DNA of 53,403 nucleotides from Gemmatimonadota bacterium (GTDB lineage Bacteria; Gemmatimonadota; Gemmatimonadetes; Longimicrobiales; Gaopeijiaceae): NCBI GenBank assembly GCA_007121555.1, contig SKKH01000254.1, positions 1 to 53,403 of the forward strand, read 5' to 3'. Shown piece by piece: positions 1 to 8,294 of this stretch (position 1 is its first letter; each line of letters starts with the position of its first letter). The notes under the pieces were generated by a model. It saw only the letters and a program-made list of their open reading frames with translations, ran no database searches and was not told where the DNA came from. The position numbers and the translations under genes were made by a program.

Positions 1-966
1 CTCTTCCTGGCCTCGACCCACGACGTCCTCATGATCTTCACCAGGGACGGCCAGTGCCACTGGCTGAAGGTGTGGCAGATTCCCCAGGGCGGACGGAATT
101 CCCGGGGCAAGCCCATCGTGAACCTCCTGGAGATCGATTCGGGGGCGGGGATCGCCTCGGTGGTTCCCATTCGGGAGTTTGCCGAGGACAAGTACCTGCT
201 CTTCGCCACCCGCCAGGGGAAGGTCAAGAAGTCGGCGCTTTCGGACTACGGCAACATACGCTCCGTGGGTCTCAACGCCATCAACATCCGGGAGGGCGAC
301 GAGCTCATCGACGTGAAGATCACCGATGGGGAGCGAGAGGTGATCCTGGCCACTCGCGACGGACAGGCCATCCGTTTCGAAGAAGGGGACGTACGGGTCA
401 CCGGCCGGGCCACCGAAGGCGTCCGGGGCATCGCCCTGGACTCCGGTGACGTGGTGGTGGGGATGGTCGTGATTCGCGATGACTCGGACCTCTTCGTCAT
501 CACCGAAGGTGGGATGGGGAAGCGGACGGCCATCGACGAGTACCGCCTGCAGCACCGGGCCGGTCGGGGGGTCATCAACATCCGGATCAACAAGCGGACC
601 GGGAAGGTCCTGGCTATCAAGTCGGTTCTGAACGACGATCAGATCATGCTGATCACCCGGAACGGTGTGGTGAATCGCCAGGCCGTGGAAGAGGTCCGGG
701 TCATCGGCCGGGCCACCCAGGGGGTCCGGCTGGTGAACCTGGACGACGGCGACTTCCTCGTCGATGTCGCTCGGGTGATCCCCGACGATGCCGACGAGGA
801 GTTGGAGGCGGAGGTTGCGGCCGGCGACACCCGGGCCCCCGCCGGCGGCGGAGGGCGACTGGCCCGGGCCGCCGGAGCCGGAGAATCCGGACCGGCTCCC
901 GAAGGAGTTCGCGTGGACGGTGCTGAAGCAGGCGAGGCCATGGACGACTCAGGGGACGAGGGGTGA
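1..966 (+). CDS. gyrA: DNA gyrase subunit A, C-terminal part (5' end outside window)
   Basis: The frame is open from base 1, so only the C-terminal domain is present. It shows the repeated beta-pinwheel blades of GyrA: several copies of a pattern like LFATRQGKVKKS, VILATRDGQAIRF, LFVITEGGMGKRT and MLITRNGVVNRQ, each followed by a G-R-A-T-x-G-V-R type turn. In this family the domain wraps DNA and lets gyrase introduce negative supercoils; the catalytic tyrosine and GyrA box must lie upstream of the window. The last 60 residues or so are acidic and Gly/Pro-rich and look disordered, as GyrA tails often do. The stop overlaps the next gene's GTG start by four bases, which suggests co-transcription. 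Parallel topoisomerase IV ParC is the alternative, but the regular blades favour GyrA. Confidence 0.93.
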   Translation, partial: LFLASTHDVLMIFTRDGQCHWLKVWQIPQGGRNSRGKPIVNLLEIDSGAGIASVVPIREFAEDKYLLFATRQGKVKKSALSDYGNIRSVGLNAINIREGDELIDVKITDGEREVILATRDGQAIRFEEGDVRVTGRATEGVRGIALDSGDVVVGMVVIRDDSDLFVITEGGMGKRTAIDEYRLQHRAGRGVINIRINKRTGKVLAIKSVLNDDQIMLITRNGVVNRQAVEEVRVIGRATQGVRLVNLDDGDFLVDVARVIPDDADEELEAEVAAGDTRAPAGGGGRLARAAGAGESGPAPEGVRVDGAEAGEAMDDSGDEG

Positions 967-1928
967 GCGCTAACCCGGAGCTGGTGACCTTCCAGGAGGT
1001 GGAAGCAGCGGCCGAGCGCCTCGGGGGCCGGGCGGTTCGGACTCCCCTTCTGGCCTCCCCCGGGCTCTCCCAGGCGCTGGGCGCCGAGGTGCGGCTCAAG
1101 GTCGAGTCGCTCCAGCGCTCCGGGTCGTTCAAGTTCAGGGGCGCCTACAACTTCCTGGCTCGACGCTCGGACGCGGAGCTGGGTCCAGGCGTGATCACCT
1201 ACTCGTCCGGGAATCACGCCCAGGCGGTGGCGCTGTCCGCCAGCCTTCGAGGGGTCCAGTCGGTGGTCGTGATGCCCACGACCGCCCCGGCGGTGAAGCG
1301 GAAGGGGGCCGAAGCGCTGGGTGCCCGGGTCGTTCTCGAGGGGACGACCTCGGTGGAGCGGAGGGCACGGGCGGAGGAGATTCAGGCCGAAGAGGGTCTG
1401 ACCATGGTGCCCCCCTTCGATCATGCCGACATCATCGCCGGACAGGGCACGGTGGCCCTGGAGGCGGCCCGGGAATGGCTGGAGATGGATACCTGGGTGG
1501 TGTGTCTCGGCGGAGGGGGACTGGGCTCGGGTTCGGCGGTGAGCCTTCGCGCCCTGCGTCCTGACGCCCGGATCGTCGGGGTCGAAGCGGAAGGCGCGGC
1601 CTCCATGCGCGCCTCGCTGGATGCCGGAGCGCCGGTGACCCTGGACCGGATCGACACCATCGCCGACGGCCTGGCTCCGGTTCGGCCCGGAGACCTCACC
1701 TTCGCCCATGTCCAGGCCCTCTTCGATGACGTGGTCACGGTCTCCGACGAGGCGATCCTCGAAGCCACCGGATGGCTTCTCCACTCCCGGAAGCTGGTGG
1801 TCGAGTATTCGGGAGCGGCGGCGGTGGCCGCCATCCAGTCCGGAAAGGTCGAGACCGCTGGACGCCGGATCGGCGTGACCGTGAGCGGAGGAAACCTGGA
1901 TCCGTCGTTCATGGCCCGCCTCCTCTGA
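963..1928 (+). CDS. PLP-dependent threonine/serine dehydratase family protein
   Basis: The 321-residue product is a fold-type II PLP enzyme of the threonine ammonia-lyase/serine racemase group. The cofactor lysine lies in SGSFKFRGAYNF (about residues 53-64). The substrate-binding loop SSGNHAQA follows near residue 81, and the phosphate-binding glycine loop is GGGGLGSG near residue 185. There is no C-terminal ACT domain, so it resembles the short catabolic TdcB type rather than isoleucine-regulated IlvA. The expected reaction is deamination of threonine or serine to a 2-oxo acid, or serine racemisation; sequence alone does not decide. GTG start, with GTGA overlap with gyrA. Confidence 0.85.
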   Translation: MSANPELVTFQEVEAAAERLGGRAVRTPLLASPGLSQALGAEVRLKVESLQRSGSFKFRGAYNFLARRSDAELGPGVITYSSGNHAQAVALSASLRGVQSVVVMPTTAPAVKRKGAEALGARVVLEGTTSVERRARAEEIQAEEGLTMVPPFDHADIIAGQGTVALEAAREWLEMDTWVVCLGGGGLGSGSAVSLRALRPDARIVGVEAEGAASMRASLDAGAPVTLDRIDTIADGLAPVRPGDLTFAHVQALFDDVVTVSDEAILEATGWLLHSRKLVVEYSGAAAVAAIQSGKVETAGRRIGVTVSGGNLDPSFMARLL

Positions 1929-1975
1929 TCCGGCCTCCCGTCCCGCCTCTCCCTCCTCCTGACCCCAGGATCAAC

Positions 1976-2659
1976 GTGAACGCACTCGTCCTCTTCGACA
2001 TCGACGGCACCCTGGTCACCGGAGGTCCGGCCAAGGGAGCGTTCCAACTGGCGCTGGAGACGGTGTACGGGACCACCGGTCCCATCGAGAGCTGGGAGTT
2101 CTCCGGGAAGACCGATCCACAGATCGCCCGAGAACTCCTGCGAGCCGCAGGTCTGGAGGACGCCCGGATCGATGAGGGGCTCCCCGGCCTCTGGGCGGCC
2201 TACCTGGTGGAACTCGAGCGACGCATGCCCGGAGAGCCGACCCGGTCACTCCCGGGGGTCCACTCCCTTCTGGACACCCTGGAGGCCGAGGGGGACTGGG
2301 GCCTGGGGCTCCTGACCGGGAACGTGGCCCCTGGGGCCGAACTCAAGCTGGGACCCGTAGGACTGGCAGGACGTTTCACGGTGGGAGCTTTCGGGTCCGA
2401 TCACGAGCTCCGCAACGAGCTTCCGGCCATCGCCATGACCCGGGCTCGGGACCTGTGGGGGGTTTCCTTCGAACCCGATCGCGTCGTAGTGGTAGGAGAT
2501 ACGCCCAGGGACGTGGAGTGCGGCCGCGCCCACGGTACGAGAACGGTGGCGGTGGCCACGGGCCGGTACGAGGCGGCCGAGTTGGAGGCGACCGGGGCCG
2601 ACGTGGTGCTCGAGGATCTGACCGATACCCCGGCGGTGGTGCGGGCCTTCCGGGGCTGA
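1976..2659 (+). CDS. HAD-superfamily hydrolase (phosphoglycolate phosphatase-like)
   Basis: This 227-residue protein has the haloacid dehalogenase motifs in order: motif I LFDIDGTLVTGG with the nucleophilic aspartate (near residue 8), motif II LLTGN near residue 110, and motif IV VVVGDTPRDVECGRA near residue 175. An alpha-helical cap between motifs I and II makes it a subfamily I member, as in phosphoglycolate phosphatases. The substrate is unknown. The frame is open upstream to 1772, but that stretch lies inside the preceding gene; the GTG at 1976 begins directly before the motif I strand, as is usual in this family. Confidence 0.82.
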   Translation: MNALVLFDIDGTLVTGGPAKGAFQLALETVYGTTGPIESWEFSGKTDPQIARELLRAAGLEDARIDEGLPGLWAAYLVELERRMPGEPTRSLPGVHSLLDTLEAEGDWGLGLLTGNVAPGAELKLGPVGLAGRFTVGAFGSDHELRNELPAIAMTRARDLWGVSFEPDRVVVVGDTPRDVECGRAHGTRTVAVATGRYEAAELEATGADVVLEDLTDTPAVVRAFRG

Positions 2660-2737
2660 GAGGAAGACGGCCGGGATCCGTCCGGATCCCGCCACCCGTC
2701 CGGCGAGTTTGTCCACAATCTTCAGGAGATGGTGACG

Positions 2738-3544
2738 GTGTCCAAGAACCGAGCGGAAGAGCGACGACGGAAGCGCCAGAGCGAGCGGCAGGGCCCCCAG
2801 GCCCAGGGGTCCCGTAATCTCTATCGGGTCCTCCTGGCGGTCGGGGCGATCGCCCTGGGTGTCGTGCTCTGGAATCTCGTATTCGGGACCTCGGGGCAGG
2901 GCACCCGAGCTCCGGTGGAGATCAGCTACGCCTCCTCCGAAGAACTCGTGGAGATGGCCCAGGGAGTTCGGCTGGGAGATCCGGACGCACCCATCACGAT
3001 CATGGACTTCTCGGATTACCAGTGTCCGTCGTGCCAGGCCTTCGCCAGTCAGGCCAAGCCCTTCATCCAGATGGAATTCATCGACGAGGGGCTGGCCAGC
3101 TTCGTCTACTACGACTTTCCGCTGCCCAGTTTTCCGCACTCGTTCCTGGCGGCTCGCGCGGCGCGGTGCGCCGGCGATCAGGAGGACTACTGGGGCTACC
3201 ACGACCAGCTCTTCCGCGCTCAGCAGCAGTGGTCCGGCCAGTCCGACCCCTTCTCCACCTTCGTAGGCTACGCCGAGAGTCTCGGCCTGGACCGGTCCGA
3301 GTTCCGGACCTGCCTGGCAGGTGATCGCCACGCCGAGGTCGTCACGGCGAACATGGAGCTCGGCCGTCGGCTGGGCGTGACCGGGACCCCGGGGATCTTC
3401 CTGGACACCGGGGAGGGTCAGGGGCAGCGGGTCCAGAACTGGAGTCCCCAGGCGTTCCGGCCCATGATCCGCGAGGCTCTGGAGCGCCTCGGCTATGCCG
3501 ACGAGCTGGACGAGGCGGAGGCGCCCACCGAGGAGGGGCTGTGA
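2738..3544 (+). CDS. Membrane-anchored DsbA-like thiol-disulfide oxidoreductase
   Basis: A basic N-terminus (KNRAEERRRKRQ) is followed by one transmembrane segment (LYRVLLAVGAIALGVVLWNLVF) and a DsbA/thioredoxin-4 domain exposed outside the membrane. The redox motif is CPSC within DYQCPSCQAF, and the cis-proline loop is GTPGIF near the C-terminus. The family forms, breaks or isomerises disulfides in exported proteins. An AGGAG at 2724-2728 sits nine bases before the GTG at 2738, so I prefer that start to the ATG at 2729, which directly abuts the AGGAG. The stop overlaps the next GTG by four bases. Confidence 0.82.
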   Translation: MSKNRAEERRRKRQSERQGPQAQGSRNLYRVLLAVGAIALGVVLWNLVFGTSGQGTRAPVEISYASSEELVEMAQGVRLGDPDAPITIMDFSDYQCPSCQAFASQAKPFIQMEFIDEGLASFVYYDFPLPSFPHSFLAARAARCAGDQEDYWGYHDQLFRAQQQWSGQSDPFSTFVGYAESLGLDRSEFRTCLAGDRHAEVVTANMELGRRLGVTGTPGIFLDTGEGQGQRVQNWSPQAFRPMIREALERLGYADELDEAEAPTEEGL

Positions 3545-3768
3545 GCCGCAGCGCATCCGGGGAGAAAGCTCAGTCCGGCGAAATGGTCACGATCCGTCTC
3601 CTTTTCGTGGACGAAGGGAGCTATCGCCCCGAAGACATCCAGGTGCCGGCTGGAGTGGTGAGCCGATACGAGCGCCTCATCGATCTCCTCCAGGAGGAAC
3701 CTTCCGTGCTCCAGCGGACCTTCGTGGATCTGGACCGCCTCTGCGCGGCTCACGTGCTCGAGGAGTAG
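3541..3768 (+). CDS. Small conserved-looking hypothetical protein
   Basis: This 75-residue product has no recognised domain, signal peptide or membrane segment. The coding frame is plausible: a GTG start overlaps the DsbA-like gene's TGA by four bases, and the sequence from residue 15 onward has alternating hydrophobic and acidic character (VTIRLLFVDEG, then two helical stretches ending HVLEE). It is probably translated with the upstream oxidoreductase. Its last 92 bases overlap the 3' end of the DUF402 gene on the other strand. Confidence 0.55.
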   Translation: MSRSASGEKAQSGEMVTIRLLFVDEGSYRPEDIQVPAGVVSRYERLIDLLQEEPSVLQRTFVDLDRLCAAHVLEE

Positions 3769-4351
3769 TCGTCCCGGGTTGTGCCCTCGCCCGTTCCAGG
3801 CTCCACTCCCGGACCACTGAAGGGGGCCAGAGCCCTTCCAGAAAGCCCCGCTGGAGTCGTCGGATCTCCTGCCAGGCCCTCCGAGTCCACTCGCCGGAGA
3901 GATGGCCTTTACCAAGGGCCCGCTGCAACTCCTCGGCATCCAGGACCAGGGGTTCGGGTCCGTCGGGGGGCGCGAGCCAGGTGGGTCGGCCCTCCTGAGC
4001 CGGAATCCAGAGGTCGAGGAAGAGATCGGTGGTGTGCCACACCCCCCCGGGCGAGAAGAGACAGGGAGTGATGATGTTGGCATAGAGTCCGGTAAGGGTG
4101 CCGTCCCTTCGATGGAAGAGGCCGATGTCGTGCCAGACCCCGGGGAAGGTGAACCAGAGGGCGTCCGAGCCCTCCTCCAGGGCCACCTGATCCTCGATGA
4201 GCAGAGGGGATGAAAAGGTCAGGTTTCGGGCCAGGCTCACCTTCACCCTGCCGTCGTCGTGGACCAGCATCTGTCGGTAGATGGTGTGGGTGTCCGGAGG
4301 CCGCAGGTAGTGGATCTCCACCGGGAGCGGATCCCTCACCGTGCCCTTCAC
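3677..4351 (-). CDS. DUF402 domain protein
   Basis: The 224-residue product carries a DUF402 fold, recognisable from the order of strands around YRQMLVHDDGRVKVSLARNLTF, then ALWFTFPGVWHDIGLFHRRDG, then LTGLYANIITPC and LDLWIPAQEG. DUF402 proteins include FomD-like nucleoside diphosphatases, but substrate specificity cannot be read here. Start: a GTG at 4351 overlaps the stop of the upstream MobA-like gene (GTGA), so the two are probably co-translated. The Arg/Pro-rich C-terminal tail, past about residue 190, runs antisense into the convergent small gene and may be poorly conserved. Confidence 0.72.
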   Translation of the reverse strand: MKGTVRDPLPVEIHYLRPPDTHTIYRQMLVHDDGRVKVSLARNLTFSSPLLIEDQVALEEGSDALWFTFPGVWHDIGLFHRRDGTLTGLYANIITPCLFSPGGVWHTTDLFLDLWIPAQEGRPTWLAPPDGPEPLVLDAEELQRALGKGHLSGEWTRRAWQEIRRLQRGFLEGLWPPSVVREWSLERARAQPGTTTPRAREPRRGGPDPRRSAGARKVPPGGDR

Positions 4352-5049
4352 CACTTCTGGAAGCGTTTCCGGAAGCTCCGGGGGAAGTGACGGCGGTATT
4401 CCGGGACTGACGCGATGCGAAGGGTCACCCCCCGGTCGTCCGTCTCGACGGAGACCTCTTCCGAGCGGAGTGACTCCAGGAAGGCGTTCAGCTCCAACCC
4501 CCCGGCGTCGGGCTCGGAGTGGGCTTCCGGCTCTTCCTCCCACAGGGCCAGGAGCGCCTCGATCCCCGGAGCCCCCAGGAGCACCGGGAATCCGGATTCT
4601 CCCCCATGTACCGGTCGGACCAGGGGTGGGGGAGGGAGGGTGTCGAGGAACACCTCCACCAGGGTACGGACGGTCGCGCCCTTCACCCGAGGTCGATCCA
4701 CCGGAAGGCAGATCAGGCAGGGCCGCTTCCCCGCGCTGGACCCAGGGGGAGGGGCTGCCGGAGGAGCCCAGCCCCACTCCTTCCTCGCCCACCGGACGGT
4801 CTCCGACACCGCCCTCACCTCGCGTCGCGGCGGAACCACCAGGGGGTGCGCCCCAGCGGCGAGCACCGCCGCGTGGACCGGACCTCGCAGCTCGTCCACT
4901 CCCACCGCGATGCGTTCCGCTCCCCCCTCCCGAAGGGCGGTCACCGTGCGTTCCAGGAAGGTGGACCCATCGCCATCGAGGAGCCCCAGGGCCTGACCGA
5001 GGGCCGAGGGAGGGGCGGCGGAGGGGATCACCCCGAGGAGGTCGCCCAC
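4348..5049 (-). CDS. MobA-like NTP-transferase domain protein, catalytic loop degenerate
   Basis: The 233-residue product resembles MobA/MocA-type nucleotidyltransferases: an N-terminal Rossmann strand, a STFLERTVTALREGGAERIAV helix-strand unit near residues 30-50, LICLPVDRPRVKGATVRTL near 118-136 (the usual LP-x-D-x-P metal and nucleotide site), and PVHGGESGFPVLLG near 155-168. The nucleotide-binding signature at the N-terminus, normally L-A-A-G-x-S-x-R-M-G, is replaced by IPSAAPPSALGQ, with no arginine and a disrupted glycine pattern, so activity is doubtful. GTG start, six bases downstream of the fadJ stop; followed by DUF402 with a four-base overlap. Confidence 0.65.
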   Translation of the reverse strand: MGDLLGVIPSAAPPSALGQALGLLDGDGSTFLERTVTALREGGAERIAVGVDELRGPVHAAVLAAGAHPLVVPPRREVRAVSETVRWARKEWGWAPPAAPPPGSSAGKRPCLICLPVDRPRVKGATVRTLVEVFLDTLPPPPLVRPVHGGESGFPVLLGAPGIEALLALWEEEPEAHSEPDAGGLELNAFLESLRSEEVSVETDDRGVTLRIASVPEYRRHFPRSFRKRFQKW

Positions 5050-5055
5050 GAAGGT

Positions 5056-7245
5056 TCAGTCGTTCCGGGCCGGGAAGGCGTCGTAGAAGCCGCGGTCCTC
5101 CCGGGCGAGCTTCCTCAGGAGGGGAGCCGCGTCGAACCGGGAGCCCAGGTTCCCTTCATACCCTTCGAGGCGCTCCACCAGGGAGCGGGGGTGGATGTCG
5201 TCCGCAAAGCGGAGGAGGCCCCCGCGGAACGGGGGGAAGCCGGTGCCCATGATCATGGCCAGGTCCACATCGGCTGCGGAGGCGGCGACCCCTTCGTCCA
5301 GAGTGCGGGCCGCCTCGTTGATCATGGCCAGGATCAGGCGGGCCCGGATTTCGGCTTCCTCCACGTCCCGCCTGCGGGAGGGGACCGTGTCGCCCAGGAC
5401 CGAGTAGATCTCCGGATCCACACCCTTGGCGTCGCCCTTCTCGTAGCGGTAGAACCCAGCGCCTCCCTTCCGGCCGAGCCGCTCCGACTCGCCCAGGCGT
5501 CTGAGGGGTGGGGCCGGCCGCATCCGCTCTCCGAAGGCCTCGTGCAGGGTCTCGCCTGCATGCCGCGTCACATCGATGCCCACCTCGTCCACCAAGCGGA
5601 GGGGACCCATGGGGAGGCCGAAAGCGGTCATGGCCGCGTCGACAGCCTCCACCGAAGCCCCTTCGGCCAGGAGGAAGCCGGCCTCGTTCAGATAGGGCCC
5701 CAGGATCCGGTTCACCAGAAACCCGGGTCCGTCTCCCACGACCACCGGCACCTTCCCCAGCTCCAACGCCAGGGCATACACGGTGGCGACCGTGGAATCG
5801 GAGGTGCGCTTGCCCCGGATCACCTCGATGAGGGGCATCTTGTGGACCGGGTTGAAGAAGTGCATCCCGCAGAACTCGTCGGGCCGTGCGAGCGCTTCGG
5901 CCATGCCATCGACGGAGAGGGTGGAGGTGTTGGTCGCAAGCACACAGCCGTCGGGCACCCGTTCTTCCACCTCGGCCAGAACGGTCCGCTTCACATCCAT
6001 CTTCTCCACCACCGCTTCAACCACCAGGTCCAGCTGTCCAAAGCCGGTGTATTCGATTCCACCGGCGATCCGCTCCATGGCAGCTCGGGCCTCCCGGGAA
6101 GAGAGCTTGTGCCGTTCCACCGCCTTGTCCATGAGCTCTCGAGCGTGCCGCAGGGCCTCGGATACCGCGTCGTGGCGAATGTCCTTCACCCTGACCGACA
6201 GGCCGTGATACGCCGCCAACTGGGCGATCCCGCCCCCCATGACGCCCGCACCGACGACCCCGATCTCCGCGATCTCCCGCGGTTCCACGGGCTGGCTGAC
6301 GCCGGTCCGCTTCCGGGCCCGCTCCCTCATGTGGAAGACGTGGACCAGGTTCTTCGACACCCGCGAGGTGAGGAGTTCTCCGGCGGCTCGGGCTTCCAGC
6401 TCCAGAGCCCGCTCCACCGACCGGCCCAGGGATCCCTGGATCACGTCCAGGATCCGGTGAGGAGCCGGGTAGTGGTCGCCGGTTCGGTCCCGAACCCGCT
6501 TCCGGGCTCCGGCCAGAACGAGCCGCCGGCCCGGAGCCGTGTCTTCCAGGAGCCGCTTTCCGATGCTTCGCCGGGCCCCGGTGGGAATCGCCTCTCCCTC
6601 GACCCGTTGGCGCAGGAACTCCAGCGCCGCCTCTTCGAAGATCTCGTGTGGGAGGACCTCTTCCACCAGCCCCATTCGCCGGGCCCGGTCGCCGTTCACC
6701 GTCTTTCCGGTGAGCAGCAGGTCAAGGGCGGCCTGAAGGCCGATCAGACGCGGGAGCCGGGTCGTGCCGCCCCAGGCCGGAAGGATCCCGAGTTGAACCT
6801 CGGGCAGCCCGATCTTCGTCTTCGGATGATCGGAGGCCACCCGATACCGGCAGGCCAGAGTCATCTCGGTGCCTCCGCCCATGCAACTCCCGTGGATGGC
6901 TGCCACGGTGGGGACTGGAAGGAGCTCCAGGTCCAGGAATATGGCTTGCCCCAGGCGGGCCGCTTCGGCCCCGGACTCCGGGTCCTCCACAGCGGCGATG
7001 GCATCCACGTCCGCCCCCACGATGTAGCTCCCGGCCTTCCCACTCAGAATCAGCGCCCCGGAAATCCGCCCGGCCTCGGCCCCGGCCCGGATCTCTTCTA
7101 TGAGGTCGGCCAGCTTCCGCATGACCGGTTCCGTGAGGACGTTGGCACGTCGGTCCGGATCGTCGAAACGGACGAGGGCGAGTCCATCCTCAGTGATCGA
7201 AAGCGAGGGCGAGCTGCTGGTCATCGGCTCTGCGGCGGACTCCAT
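5056..7245 (-). CDS. fadJ: Bifunctional enoyl-CoA hydratase / 3-hydroxyacyl-CoA dehydrogenase
   Basis: The 729-residue product has the FadJ/FadB alpha-subunit layout. The N-terminal crotonase domain (about 15-200) has an oxyanion-hole region HGSCMGGGTE and the two catalytic glutamates, at about 127 and 149 (GLPEVQLG). A linker is followed by an NAD-binding domain starting EIGVVGAGVMGGGIAQ (about 327-342) and the dehydrogenase active-site histidine near 462 in MHFFNPVHKMP. Two C-terminal 3HCDH domains complete it. It would hydrate trans-2-enoyl-CoA and oxidise the resulting 3-hydroxyacyl-CoA in beta-oxidation. No thiolase partner is adjacent. A GGGAG lies about 11 bases before the ATG. Confidence 0.93.
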   Translation of the reverse strand: MESAAEPMTSSSPSLSITEDGLALVRFDDPDRRANVLTEPVMRKLADLIEEIRAGAEAGRISGALILSGKAGSYIVGADVDAIAAVEDPESGAEAARLGQAIFLDLELLPVPTVAAIHGSCMGGGTEMTLACRYRVASDHPKTKIGLPEVQLGILPAWGGTTRLPRLIGLQAALDLLLTGKTVNGDRARRMGLVEEVLPHEIFEEAALEFLRQRVEGEAIPTGARRSIGKRLLEDTAPGRRLVLAGARKRVRDRTGDHYPAPHRILDVIQGSLGRSVERALELEARAAGELLTSRVSKNLVHVFHMRERARKRTGVSQPVEPREIAEIGVVGAGVMGGGIAQLAAYHGLSVRVKDIRHDAVSEALRHARELMDKAVERHKLSSREARAAMERIAGGIEYTGFGQLDLVVEAVVEKMDVKRTVLAEVEERVPDGCVLATNTSTLSVDGMAEALARPDEFCGMHFFNPVHKMPLIEVIRGKRTSDSTVATVYALALELGKVPVVVGDGPGFLVNRILGPYLNEAGFLLAEGASVEAVDAAMTAFGLPMGPLRLVDEVGIDVTRHAGETLHEAFGERMRPAPPLRRLGESERLGRKGGAGFYRYEKGDAKGVDPEIYSVLGDTVPSRRRDVEEAEIRARLILAMINEAARTLDEGVAASAADVDLAMIMGTGFPPFRGGLLRFADDIHPRSLVERLEGYEGNLGSRFDAAPLLRKLAREDRGFYDAFPARND

Positions 7246-7298
7246 GGATGCGGCTCCCTGGCCGGGGTGAGTGGGAAGCGGGTTCCCCTGGGATGCAC

Positions 7299-7337
7299 CA
7301 CGCCCCGGAACCCGTCCTGAAGGGGTCCCGGGGCGTG
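7299..7337. terminator. Strong GC hairpin between lipoprotein gene and fadJ
   Basis: Two 15-base arms (7299-7313 CACGCCCCGGAACCC and 7323-7337) pair at 14 of 15 positions around a 9-base loop. It lies downstream of the lipoprotein gene ending at 7394 and upstream of fadJ. Neither side has a T tract, so it may be an imperfect intrinsic terminator or an mRNA-end stabiliser. Confidence 0.5.
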
Positions 7338-7393
7338 ATGGTCCCGCTCGTCGAAGCGGGCTTTCGCGGGTCTGCCGGAGGACTTCCCCCCGA

Positions 7394-8170
7394 TCAGAAG
7401 ACCTCGCGGAGTTCGGCGTTCTCCCGACTCAGGAGAATCTCCAGAGGGTCCCCTCGCTCCACGTCAACACGGATGTTCCAGTATAGTTCCTCCATGGTGA
7501 GCTGGTGGCGCGCATAGACCCACCACTCCCCGGGGCTGGCCTGGAAGGTCACCTGTCCGGTAGCCCCGGTCGTGTCGGCGAGGATCTCCTTCCGGGTCTC
7601 CTGCAGCCTGTTCGCTACGATCTCACCGTAGTCTGCGAAGGCCTCGTCTTCCCATACGTCGATCTCGATCCGCAGCCGGTCCAGCTCCTCCAGCGTTTCC
7701 TCCTGGAGCCCGGTGAAGCGATCGAAGGCGTCATCCCGACGGTCCTCGGCGCTCAGGACCTCCGACTCCACTGCGTTGAACTCGGCGAACAGCTCCCGGT
7801 ACCGAGCCTCTCCCGGGTTGTACTGCTCCATCTCGTTGGAGATTTCTTCCAGCCGCTCCCGACGCTCGAGCCACTCGGCCTCCGCTTCCCGCCATTCGCT
7901 CTGAGCCGCCATGATGGAGTCCCGAGCCAGAGCCAACTCCTCGGGAACCTGAGGCTCGGGGCTGGGAGCCGCGGCGGTCAGCGAGTCGAAGAGATGGTCC
8001 CGATCGAAGGGCAGAAGCTGGATCGGCAGGTTCTCGATGGGACGAATCTCCATCTCACCCGTTTCGGGGTTCATGCGCTCCACCTCGGCAGTGACGATGA
8101 CTTCGCCAGGGCCACAGGCCGCGAAGATCAGTGGCAGGAGGATCGCACTCCAGAGGCTTCGACGGATCAT
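7394..8170 (-). CDS. Coiled-coil lipoprotein, function unknown
   Basis: The protein starts MIRRSLWSAILLPLIFAACGPGE: a lipoprotein signal with the lipobox ending in Cys19. Its ATG has GGAG seven bases upstream; an in-frame ATG at 8254 lacks these features. After a short strand region mentioning no known domain, residues about 85-200 are rich in Glu, Arg, Leu and Ala with heptad-like spacing, so a long helical coiled coil is expected. A small beta-rich tail (QVTFQASPGEWWVYARH, about 205-250) looks like a carboxypeptidase-regulatory-like or transthyretin-like end. It probably sits in the cell envelope; I do not recognise a named family. Confidence 0.7.
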   Translation of the reverse strand: MIRRSLWSAILLPLIFAACGPGEVIVTAEVERMNPETGEMEIRPIENLPIQLLPFDRDHLFDSLTAAAPSPEPQVPEELALARDSIMAAQSEWREAEAEWLERRERLEEISNEMEQYNPGEARYRELFAEFNAVESEVLSAEDRRDDAFDRFTGLQEETLEELDRLRIEIDVWEDEAFADYGEIVANRLQETRKEILADTTGATGQVTFQASPGEWWVYARHQLTMEELYWNIRVDVERGDPLEILLSRENAELREVF

Positions 8171-8294
8171 TAGTTCACTCCGGGTATTGTTCGTGAAAAG
8201 TGGGCAGAAAGTACTAAGGGATCGAGACATCAGCAAGAAGGCCGTGGACTTCATCCAGGGCCTCCACGCACGTTTTCGGAATGAGGCGGCACGA

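Noticed and set aside
4519-7320. A 933-codon open frame on the + strand opposite fadJ
   Set aside because: It is the antisense shadow of fadJ in GC-rich DNA. The translation has no domain pattern and is rich in Gly, His, Arg and Pro, while the other strand has clear hydratase and dehydrogenase motifs.
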